In this document: positions 40,457 to 47,743 of the stretch, piece by piece
Position numbering within the stretch: the first letter of the stretch is position 1
Layout: each line of letters starts with the position of its first letter
Assembly (NCBI GenBank): GCA_016927815.1
Contig: JAFGLY010000158.1
Coordinates: 1-48,761 of the forward strand
Length of the DNA stretch: 48,761 nt
Source: Deltaproteobacteria bacterium
GTDB taxonomy: Bacteria > Myxococcota_A > UBA796 > JAFGLY01
Direction of reading: 5' to 3'
Translations under genes and position numbers: made by a program
Notes under the pieces: generated by a model
Database searches by the model: none
Told to the model about the DNA's origin: nothing
The model's input: only the letters and a program-made list of their open reading frames with translations

Positions 40457-41172
40457 AACTCCGCCCCTGGATCCTCGGCGCGGTCCTCGTCGGAGCCCTG
40501 GGGGTGAACGGGTACCTGGTGATCCATGAGCGGATTGCCGTCGGCGAGTCCGAAGCCCGCCACCGTACCCGCAAGGAGGATCCCCTCATCGACCTCCCGT
40601 ACACCTCCGCCAGTCGGTCGTCCGACTTCGGGCGCTTCGGGCTCGTCGGGCCCCTGCTCACGCAGGCCGTGGAGCGCGTCCAGGAGCAGGACGAGGCCAA
40701 CCGGGCCCTGCTCAAGGATCGCATCGAGAACGTCGGCGATCCCGACCTGTTCCTGAAGACCTTCTGCCGCACCGATCGCGGGGGCCTGCCTCCCCACTAC
40801 TCGGGCCTGGCCTGGTTGGTCCAGGACGAAGGCGGGCGGCGCAGCGCGATCTCCGTCCCCCGGATCACCTCGCTGGAGCCCGGGGAGTGGGCGAGCCGCT
40901 CCCCCATCGCCGAGGTGTACGCCACCGTGGAGTTGAACGACGACCGGAAACCCGACGCCACGGTGATGGGACTCGCGGCCATCCTGCTCGGCAGGGAGGA
41001 CGAGGCCATCCATCGCCGCTCCCCGTGGGGCCAGGGGCTCGGAGGCCGCTGGTCCTGGGAGCGGCTGCAGAAGGAGGACGTCGGGATCGCCGACCAGGTC
41101 ATGCAGTACCTCGTCCTTCTGCACCTCACGATGGAGATCGTCACGGCCGAGGGCGGCTTCTGCAGCGACTGA
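40453..41172 (+). CDS. Membrane-anchored hypothetical protein
   Basis: A 239-residue protein with an N-terminal signal anchor (WILGAVLVGALGVNGYLVIH) and a soluble part (FGLVGPLLTQAVERVQEQDEANRAL, VMGLAAILLGREDEAIH, QYLVLLHLTMEIVTAEGG) with two cysteines. No family is recognised. The start overlaps the transglycosylase stop (ATGA), so the two proteins probably work together, perhaps as partners in the periplasm. There are 107 bases between its stop and the next gene. Confidence 0.7.
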   Translation: MKLRPWILGAVLVGALGVNGYLVIHERIAVGESEARHRTRKEDPLIDLPYTSASRSSDFGRFGLVGPLLTQAVERVQEQDEANRALLKDRIENVGDPDLFLKTFCRTDRGGLPPHYSGLAWLVQDEGGRRSAISVPRITSLEPGEWASRSPIAEVYATVELNDDRKPDATVMGLAAILLGREDEAIHRRSPWGQGLGGRWSWERLQKEDVGIADQVMQYLVLLHLTMEIVTAEGGFCSD

Positions 41173-41208
41173 CGGCCGGATGCCCGGGCGTGACCAGGAA
41201 CCCGTGGT

Positions 41209-41214
41209 TATGCT
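41209..41214 (+). promoter_or_regulatory. Candidate -10 box upstream of the second kinase
   Basis: TATGCT lies 65 bases before the kinase start in the 107-base gap after the previous operon. It matches the sigma-70 -10 consensus at four of six positions. No good -35 box is visible. Confidence 0.25.
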
Positions 41215-41279
41215 CCCCCGACCCTTGAGCCGCCGCTGTCTCCCGCCCTGGAACCGAAGGGTGGACGCACGAGGACCGG

Positions 41280-42968
41280 ATGTCTGTGGAGCCGCGTCGT
41301 AGATTCCGTTTCCTGCAGGAGATCTCCGAGGGGTCCTTCGGCAAGGTGTACCTCGCCGAGATGATCACGGGCGACAACTTCTCCACCATCGTGGCCATCA
41401 AGCTCCTGCACGGCAAGTGGCTCGGGCACGAGGAGATCGTGATGCGGTCGCGGGACGAGGCTCGCCTGCTCGGCCTGCTGCGCCACCAGAACATCATCCG
41501 GGTGGAGGACCTCACCTCCATCAACGGCCAGTGTGCCGTCGTCATGGAGTACCTGGACGGGGTCGACCTGAAGAGCCTCATCGCGTTCCTCGTCGAGCGG
41601 CGCACCCTGTTCCCGCGCCACGCCGCGGCCGAGATCACCGGGGGCATCGCCGCCGCCCTGGAGGCTGCCTACAACCACCGTCCTCTCCAGGGGGGAGACC
41701 CCCTGCGGGTCATCCACCGTGACATCAAGCCTTCCAACGTGATGATCACGGCCGCTGGAGAGGTGAAGGTCCTCGACTTCGGGACCGCCCGTGCCAACTT
41801 CCAGGACCGGGAGGCCCAGACCCAGGCGCTCGCGTTCGGGTCCCAGGCCTACATGGCCCCCGAGCGCAAGGAGGGCGAGCCCGACTCGCCCGCCGGAGAC
41901 GTCTTCAGCCTCGGCGTCACGCTGTACGAACTTCTGGCCCTCGACCGGTTCGGCACGATCTACATCCGGGAGGACCGCTACCGCACGGTGCTCCAGCAGA
42001 ACATCGAGGCGCTGGACCTCACCGCCTGGCCGGATCCGTACCCGGCCGAGGTCCGCACGTTCCTGTACCGGATGATGGACTACCGCCCGGAGAACCGCCC
42101 TCCTGCGGCCGAGGTCATCGAGGCCATGGAGGATCTGGCCGACAAGGCGAACGACCTCACGTTGAGGCGTTTCTGCCGCCGCTACGTGGCCGAGGCGGTA
42201 TCCCGGCGCGAGCCCATGCAGACCCCGGGGGATCCGCTGACCGGATCCACCCTGGTGGAGGATGCCAGCAGCGCCTTCGGGACCCGGATGAGAGACGACG
42301 AGGTGGTGAGCGGCCCCTGGCCCGTCCGCCAGGAGAGACCGCCGGAGGCGGTCGCGCCCGAACCTCCCGAGGAGGTCCCACCCTCTCCCCTCCCCCCGGT
42401 CGGGGAGCCCCCGGTGCAGCAGGCGCCCGTGCCCGAGGTCGCGCCTCCCCCGGAGGGGGGGTCCGTCGAACCACCCGTGCCCGAGGCCGCGCCTCCGGCC
42501 GCTCCGGCCCGGCGTTCGCGCGGGCTCCTCTACGGGATCGTCGGACTCGTCGTCCTCGGGGTCCTGGGCGCTGCCGCCGCGCTCGTCGTGCCTGGGCTGC
42601 TCGGGGACGAAGCGGCCGAAGCACCCCCCCCCGAGGTCACAGCCGTCGAGACCGAAACCCCCATGGCCTCGCCACCGCCCCCGCCTCCCGCCACCGGAGC
42701 CGTCGGCTCCCTCCGACTCAGCATCGAACCCGTGGGCGGCGCCGTGGTCACCACCACCTCGTCCCTCTCCGGCTACCGCGACGTCTGGGACGGACAGGGA
42801 GAGCGCCTCCTCGCCGATCTCCCGGTGGGGACATACAGGACCAAGCTCAAGCTCTCCTCGGGCCGGAGCATCCGTTCCACCGTCGAGGTACGGGCAGACC
42901 AGACATGCACCTTCACCTTCGACCTCTCCTCGGGATCCGACCAATGGCACGACGACGGGTGCGACTAG
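41280..42968 (+). CDS. Transmembrane Ser/Thr protein kinase (Hanks type)
   Basis: A 562-residue active-looking kinase. Motifs: G-loop SEGSFGKVY (about 16-24), VAIK lysine 41, HRDIKPSN (146-153), DFG (166-168), MAPERKEG and DVFSLGVTLYELLAL. After a Pro/Glu-rich stretch there is a TM helix at about 415-440 and an extracytoplasmic beta domain (GSLRLSIEPVGGAVVT, LADLPVGTYRTKLKL), PEGA-like. The layout matches the kinase at 9077. The start has GAGG upstream. The end overlaps the next gene by 25 bases. Phosphorylation of the FHA-like and pseudokinase proteins nearby is inferred. Confidence 0.92.
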   Translation: MSVEPRRRFRFLQEISEGSFGKVYLAEMITGDNFSTIVAIKLLHGKWLGHEEIVMRSRDEARLLGLLRHQNIIRVEDLTSINGQCAVVMEYLDGVDLKSLIAFLVERRTLFPRHAAAEITGGIAAALEAAYNHRPLQGGDPLRVIHRDIKPSNVMITAAGEVKVLDFGTARANFQDREAQTQALAFGSQAYMAPERKEGEPDSPAGDVFSLGVTLYELLALDRFGTIYIREDRYRTVLQQNIEALDLTAWPDPYPAEVRTFLYRMMDYRPENRPPAAEVIEAMEDLADKANDLTLRRFCRRYVAEAVSRREPMQTPGDPLTGSTLVEDASSAFGTRMRDDEVVSGPWPVRQERPPEAVAPEPPEEVPPSPLPPVGEPPVQQAPVPEVAPPPEGGSVEPPVPEAAPPAAPARRSRGLLYGIVGLVVLGVLGAAAALVVPGLLGDEAAEAPPPEVTAVETETPMASPPPPPPATGAVGSLRLSIEPVGGAVVTTTSSLSGYRDVWDGQGERLLADLPVGTYRTKLKLSSGRSIRSTVEVRADQTCTFTFDLSSGSDQWHDDGCD

Positions 42969-44128
42969 CCCTCTGCGTCACCCTCCTGGCAGCTGCCCCG
43001 AGGTTCGCCCGGGCCGATGCGTGCCGGGACCTAGTCGATGCAGCCTACGAGGCGGCCCGGGCCGGCCGCTGGGAAGAGGTTCCGGAGTACGTCAAGCGCG
43101 CGGACAAGATCGCGCCCAACGCCGACCAGCCGGTCTCGTCCCACACGCTTGCCCGTCTCTGGTACCTCGAGGGCGTCGCGTACTGGTTCGGAGGCCAGAA
43201 GGACAAGGCCCTCGACCCCTGGCGCATCACCTTCCAGACCGAGATCGACTACCCGTGGGAGAGCGAGGCCTTCGTCGATGACGATGGCGAGGCCCTCTTC
43301 GAGTCCTTGAGGCGCGAGACCCGATCCCGTCCCTCGGTGTCCCTCGACATCCCGTCCAACACGGGCGCTGCGCGTTTCTACGTATCCGGACACCCCGTGG
43401 ATACCGCCAGCCGCGTGGTGGAGGGCCGACACCTCGTCCAGGCCGTCTGCCCGGATGGCTCGGTCCAGGGCAAGTGGTGGAAGTACGGCAAGCCGCCCAA
43501 GTACGAGAGCTTCTGCCCTGGGGGATTCGGCACTGCGGTCGCGGCCAGCCCGGCGGCCTCGCAGGGGGAGGTGCTCTTCGACGACTTCGGCAACCCCATC
43601 GTCGCCGCGTCGGCCGTGCGGCCGGACATGCAGCCCGCTGCCGGGACCAAGCCGGCGCCCGCCGCAACGAAGGCACCGACACCCGAGAAGAAGCCTGCGG
43701 CGACCTCCACGGCGGCGGCCTCCACGCCTTCGAAACAGACTCCCCCAAAGGCCGAGAAGCCCGCGAAGGACAGCAAGAAGCCCGCCTCGACGGCTCCCGC
43801 GGTGGCCTCCGCGTCCGGCACCTCGGGCGGCTCGAACCTCGCGAGCACGCTGCTCCTGGGTGGAGGCGGAGTGTTCCTCGCAGGCGGTGCGGCTGCCAAC
43901 TTCCTCCTCGTGAACCCCACCTGGAGCGAGATCCAGACCGCCCGCGACAAGCCGGGCAGCATCACCCGGGAGGAGGCCGATGCGCTCACCGGCCGGTTCA
44001 ACACCTGGCGCACGGTGACGGTGGGTCTACTGGGTGCAGGCGTCGCCGGTCTGGGCGCAGGTGTCCTCCTCCACGATGCCCACGTCCTCGTGGTGCCAGG
44101 CGGCTTCCTCGCACAAGGACGGTTCTGA
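42944..44128 (+). CDS. Secreted protein with Lys/Ala/Pro-rich linker and two hydrophobic helices
   Basis: A 394-residue protein with a signal peptide (VRLALCVTLLAAAPRFARA). The N-terminal body is TPR-like in its helical spacing (DACRDLVDAAYEAARAGRWEEVPEYVKRADKI, HTLARLWYLEGVAYWFGGQKDKAL), then beta-rich (ARFYVSGHPVDTASRVVEGRHLVQAVC, PEGA-like). A long Lys/Ala/Pro linker comes next, then two Gly-rich hydrophobic helices (LLLGGGGVFLAGGAAANFLL and VTVGLLGAGVAGLGAGVLL). It is similar in overall plan to the protein at 13112. Co-transcribed with the kinase, it could be an envelope partner. Function unknown. Confidence 0.7.
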   Translation: MARRRVRLALCVTLLAAAPRFARADACRDLVDAAYEAARAGRWEEVPEYVKRADKIAPNADQPVSSHTLARLWYLEGVAYWFGGQKDKALDPWRITFQTEIDYPWESEAFVDDDGEALFESLRRETRSRPSVSLDIPSNTGAARFYVSGHPVDTASRVVEGRHLVQAVCPDGSVQGKWWKYGKPPKYESFCPGGFGTAVAASPAASQGEVLFDDFGNPIVAASAVRPDMQPAAGTKPAPAATKAPTPEKKPAATSTAAASTPSKQTPPKAEKPAKDSKKPASTAPAVASASGTSGGSNLASTLLLGGGGVFLAGGAAANFLLVNPTWSEIQTARDKPGSITREEADALTGRFNTWRTVTVGLLGAGVAGLGAGVLLHDAHVLVVPGGFLAQGRF

Positions 44129-44131
44129 CCC

Positions 44132-45202
44132 CTACCGGCTCTCCAGGAACCTCGGTTCCTGGCCGATCTGGACGAGGAGGATCCGGCTGGGTCCGGCCAC
44201 GGATTGGGTGAGGGTCTGGTGGGCCTTCCAGGCCCGTCCCGTGTAGACGCGATCCATCCTGTGGACCGTGAGGAAGGGCAGGTTCCGGACCCGATCCGGC
44301 CAGGTGGGAGGTCCACCGAGGTCGCGCAGACCGACCGTACCCAACATGCGGGTGGGAGCGGAAAAGCTCGCGGGGGCGGAGAGGTGGCCCGCTGCGACCA
44401 GCGTCTCGCCTCCGAAGGCCGTCACGGCGACGAGCGCGGCCGTCATCTCCCGCACGACCCCGGGCCAGGCCGATCCCCTGGACGCCTGGAAGGTGGCGAG
44501 GGGGAACACCCCCACGCCCTCCACCGCAGGGAGGGACACGACGAGGAGATCTCCGGCTGCTGGCCCGGAGATCACGTGGGGCCAGGCGGCCGCTTCGCCC
44601 CCACACGGCTGGAAGGTGCCCCGGATCCAGACGCCGATCCGACGGCCCACGGGACCGGCGGAGAAGGACTCTCCGGGCATGGCCGCGGTGAAGGTCTCCA
44701 GGAATCCGCTGTCCGCGAGGTGGGTCAGCACCACGACGTCCGGGCGGAGATCCGCCAGGGCGGCGAGCGCACGGGAGCCCAACCCGATCTCCGGCACGTC
44801 CCAGGTGACCACTCGCACGGTGCCACGGGGGGGGACCTCCGGGTGGGCGCAGGGGGCGACCTCGTCCGCCCAGGGCAGCACGGGATCGCCGAGCACCTCG
44901 GTGGCGTCGCGGGCCCAGGGCGTTGGGAGCGACACGTGCACGGTCGCGACGGCCAGGAGGACGCCGAGGGCGAGCAGCCCCGCCCACCGCCACCGGCGGC
45001 CTGTGGCCAACGCGAGGACGCCGTACAGGAGCAGGCCCGTCACGAGCGGTTCGGCCAGCAGGAGGCAGCCGGCCGAGCGCCATGCGGTGGCCGTGGCCCG
45101 AGCCGCGCCCATACCCACGGCCGGGCCCAGCACGAGCGCGAGGGCCCCCGCCGTCCGCGCCCCCCGAGAGGAGCGCACACCGTGATCCGCAAGGTTTGAC
45201 AT
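44132..45202 (-). CDS. Membrane protein with degenerate EEP-fold domain
   Basis: A 356-residue protein with three or four N-terminal TM helices (ALALVLGPAVGMGAARA, PLVTGLLLYGVLAL, WAGLLALGVLLAVATV). The soluble part resembles the endonuclease/exonuclease/phosphatase (EEP) fold: GTVRVVTWDVPEIGLGSRALAALADLRPDVVVLTHL, then ETLVAAGHLSAP and RMDRVYTGRAW. The catalytic GDFN is changed to AGHLSA, and the expected Asn in the first motif is Asp, so enzyme activity is doubtful. ATG 45202 is chosen; GTG 45211 is an alternative. It converges with the previous gene at a 3-base gap. Confidence 0.6.
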   Translation of the reverse strand: MSNLADHGVRSSRGARTAGALALVLGPAVGMGAARATATAWRSAGCLLLAEPLVTGLLLYGVLALATGRRWRWAGLLALGVLLAVATVHVSLPTPWARDATEVLGDPVLPWADEVAPCAHPEVPPRGTVRVVTWDVPEIGLGSRALAALADLRPDVVVLTHLADSGFLETFTAAMPGESFSAGPVGRRIGVWIRGTFQPCGGEAAAWPHVISGPAAGDLLVVSLPAVEGVGVFPLATFQASRGSAWPGVVREMTAALVAVTAFGGETLVAAGHLSAPASFSAPTRMLGTVGLRDLGGPPTWPDRVRNLPFLTVHRMDRVYTGRAWKAHQTLTQSVAGPSRILLVQIGQEPRFLESR

Positions 45203-45233
45203 TGCCTCCACCTAACCCCGCATCGGCGTGTGG

Positions 45234-45239
45234 TAGCCT
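45234..45239 (+). promoter_or_regulatory. Candidate -10 box for a near-leaderless transcript
   Basis: TAGCCT ends 7 bases before the ATG at 45247 in the 44-base divergent gap. There is no ribosome site between it and the start, which would fit a leaderless or very short-leader mRNA. Confidence 0.2.
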
Positions 45240-45246
45240 TGACTCG

Positions 45247-46464
45247 ATGCGCCCGCGTGCGATGACACCCCGTGACCAGGCACAAGTCCTCACAGGGGAA
45301 CGGCACTGGGACGAGGCCGAGTCCGCGTGGGCCAGGGTCGCATCCTCCGCCCGCAGGGCGGAGGATGCCGAAGCCTGGTGCCGGGCTCTGATCGCCGCCG
45401 GAGACTGTGCCTTCCGCGCGGATCGGCCGGTGCTCGCCCTGCGCCACCTGGTCCGTGTGCGGCAGTCCTGCGAACCCAGTAGCCCGCTCTGGGCGCTGCT
45501 CGGGGTGCAGATCGCGGGCATCCTCATGGAGCTGGGCGAACTTACGGCCTCGCTGCGCCTGTTCGAGCAGCTGGACCGGCCGGACGCTCCGGACCACGTC
45601 CGAGCGGTCCTGCTGGACACGCGCATCGGTCTCCACCTGGTCCGTGGCCGCGTTTCGGACGCGCGCGGGGACCTGGAAAGGCTGCGCCGGGTGGCCCATG
45701 CCGAGGCCGCCGTCCTGTTCAGGGAGGGCCAGATCGGCAGGATCGAGGGCCGGTTCTCCGATGCCACCGATGCCCTCGCCTCAGCCGCGGTCCGGGTGCG
45801 GGACGACCCCCGGTTCGACGGTCCTCTCGGCGCCATCCTGCTGGAGCTGGCAGAGGTGGCGATGTTCCGGGAGGACCACGACGACGCCCTGTCGCTCCTC
45901 GACGAGGCGGAGGCCGCCTGGTGCCACGCGCGGCGGCGATCCGGGGTGTTCCGGACCGAGGCGGCACGGATGCGCCTGCTCGCCCTGATGGGGACGTCGG
46001 ACGTCCTGACCTCCAACCTGGAGCGGGCCGTCGCGTTCGCCGCAGAGCGCGAGTTGAGGCTGCTCGAAGCCGAGCTTCGCCTGGCCCGGGGTACCTGCCT
46101 GTTCGCTCGCGACCGGTCCGCAGCCGCGGTTGATCTGACCCTGGTACTGGACATGGCGAAGGCGATGGGCGCACCCCACCTCGCCGGCCGGGCCCGTCTC
46201 GTCCTTCACGATGCCCCCGACGGATCCGCCGAGGCGCTGGAGCGGGCCTGCGCCGAACTCGAGGAGACGCCCCCCTGGCGCACCCGTTCCCAGCTCGCCC
46301 TCGCCCGGGCCCGCGCCCGGGTGCCCCAGGACCGGGAGGCCGCGCTGGACATGGCCTCCACCGTCTTCTGCCAGTTCGCGGCCATGGACCTTCCCGCGGA
46401 CGAGGCCCGCGCACGGATCCTGATCTGGCGCCTGGCTCAACCCGAGGTCTTCGAGAAGGCGTAG
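45247..46464 (+). CDS. TPR-like helical repeat protein
   Basis: A 405-residue cytoplasmic protein made of repeated helical pairs resembling tetratricopeptide repeats: RHWDEAESAWARVASSARR, AEAWCRALIAAGDCAFRADRPVLALRHLV, ELGELTASLRLFEQL, REDHDDALSLLDEAEAAW. No signal peptide or catalytic motif is present. TPR-like proteins usually act as protein-binding scaffolds. The start (ATG 45247, or ATG 45262) lies in a 44-base gap shared with the divergent EEP-like gene. It resembles in style the C-terminal third of the 697-residue protein at 34508. Confidence 0.72.
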   Translation: MRPRAMTPRDQAQVLTGERHWDEAESAWARVASSARRAEDAEAWCRALIAAGDCAFRADRPVLALRHLVRVRQSCEPSSPLWALLGVQIAGILMELGELTASLRLFEQLDRPDAPDHVRAVLLDTRIGLHLVRGRVSDARGDLERLRRVAHAEAAVLFREGQIGRIEGRFSDATDALASAAVRVRDDPRFDGPLGAILLELAEVAMFREDHDDALSLLDEAEAAWCHARRRSGVFRTEAARMRLLALMGTSDVLTSNLERAVAFAAERELRLLEAELRLARGTCLFARDRSAAAVDLTLVLDMAKAMGAPHLAGRARLVLHDAPDGSAEALERACAELEETPPWRTRSQLALARARARVPQDREAALDMASTVFCQFAAMDLPADEARARILIWRLAQPEVFEKA

Positions 46465-46490
46465 GAGCGTCCCTCGCACGCGCCGCGCCC

Positions 46491-47669
46491 CTAGCGAGGC
46501 CGCCCCCTCAAGTGCGCCACGGCTTCGTCGCGTCGATCGATGCGGGAGGCGCGGCCCTGGAAGCGTCCCGGGGGGCCCCCGCCACGTCCCTTGAGGAGGG
46601 CCGCCACCACCGGTCCTTCGGCCGCCACGGGGGCGCTCGGTCCACCGAGCACGAAGCACCCTTCACCGGCAGGGTCGTCGCAGGTACACAGGACGAGGCG
46701 ATCCGGGTCTGCTTCGAGTGCAGCCGTGGCCACGGCCCCGAGGAAGGCCAGGTCCGCTTCCTGGCGATGGAAGACGGCCACGCCGTCCTCGGTGGGCAGC
46801 GCGGCTCCAAGGTGCTTCGCCAGTTCCTCCTGCAGGCGACGCCGCTCCCGGCCGGCGGCGCGGTCGCGACCGAGGAGGCGCTCCAAAGCGCTTGCATGGT
46901 CCTCCGGGCCACAGGACAGCAACCGGTTGAAGGTCCGCTCGCGTTCGAGCGCCGCATCGACGTGCCGGAGCAGGCGACCCCCGGCAGCGTAGTGGAGGCG
47001 GGTCACCCCCCCCCGGATGCGCTCCGTCGAGAGGACGCGAACGGCCTGCAGGGCAGCGAGACCCGGGACGTGGGTCCCTGCGCAGGTGTTGAGATCGATC
47101 CCCTCGATCTCGACGAGGCGTACAGGGCCGACGTGGCCCTCGGGCAGGCCCCGGCTCCGGACCGGGAGGCCGGCCAGCTCCTCGGGGGCGACGATCCGGC
47201 TCCGCACCGGCAGGTCGGCCCGGATGGCCTCGTCGGCGAGCACCTCGAGCATCCTCAAGTCCGCCTCGGCGGGCGCTCCCGAGAGGTCCACCGTGGCATA
47301 CCCCGTCTCGGGAAGGTGGAAGCCCACGGTGGCCCGTCCGAGTCGGTCCAGGGCCAGGGCGGTGAGCAGGTGCTGGGCCGTGTGCTGCTGAGCGAGGTCG
47401 AGGCGGCGCCCGGTGTCCACCTCCACGAGCACCGCGTCCGCGACCGGCGGTCGGTCCAGGAGGAGGTGGATCGCGCCCCCGATCTCGTGGAATCCACGGA
47501 CCGGCGCACCGTCCACGGTGCCGGCGTCCGGTGGCTGTCCTCCGCCGCCGGGGTGGAGGACCAGGTCGGCGAGACGTACGGCGAAACGGCCCTCCACGGG
47601 GACGACCGACAGCACGCGGGTGGACACCCGGAGCTGGGCGGGCGCACGGAGGTAGAGGGGGAGGTCCAT
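46491..47669 (-). CDS. AlaX-type alanyl-tRNA editing protein
   Basis: A 392-residue stand-alone editing protein of the AlaX family (long form). Motifs: LHPGGGGQPPD (38-48), HTAQH with metal-binding histidines (about 96 and 100), and NTCAGTHV with the cysteine and histidine of the zinc site. A C-terminal DHHA1-like region ends with GGGPPGRFQGRA, the glycine-rich motif shared with alanyl-tRNA synthetase. AlaX enzymes deacylate Ser-tRNA(Ala) or Gly-tRNA(Ala). ATG 47669 fits the family start (DLPLYL); an upstream GTG at 47702 is less likely. It converges with the TPR-like gene (26-base gap) and is unrelated to the CIS. Confidence 0.9.
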   Translation of the reverse strand: MDLPLYLRAPAQLRVSTRVLSVVPVEGRFAVRLADLVLHPGGGGQPPDAGTVDGAPVRGFHEIGGAIHLLLDRPPVADAVLVEVDTGRRLDLAQQHTAQHLLTALALDRLGRATVGFHLPETGYATVDLSGAPAEADLRMLEVLADEAIRADLPVRSRIVAPEELAGLPVRSRGLPEGHVGPVRLVEIEGIDLNTCAGTHVPGLAALQAVRVLSTERIRGGVTRLHYAAGGRLLRHVDAALERERTFNRLLSCGPEDHASALERLLGRDRAAGRERRRLQEELAKHLGAALPTEDGVAVFHRQEADLAFLGAVATAALEADPDRLVLCTCDDPAGEGCFVLGGPSAPVAAEGPVVAALLKGRGGGPPGRFQGRASRIDRRDEAVAHLRGRPR

Positions 47670-47743
47670 GGATGCCCCGGAGGATATCCCACGTCCGTGC
47701 ACCCGGCCGAGCCTGCGTGCTACCCTCTGGGCCAGGAGCCGAC

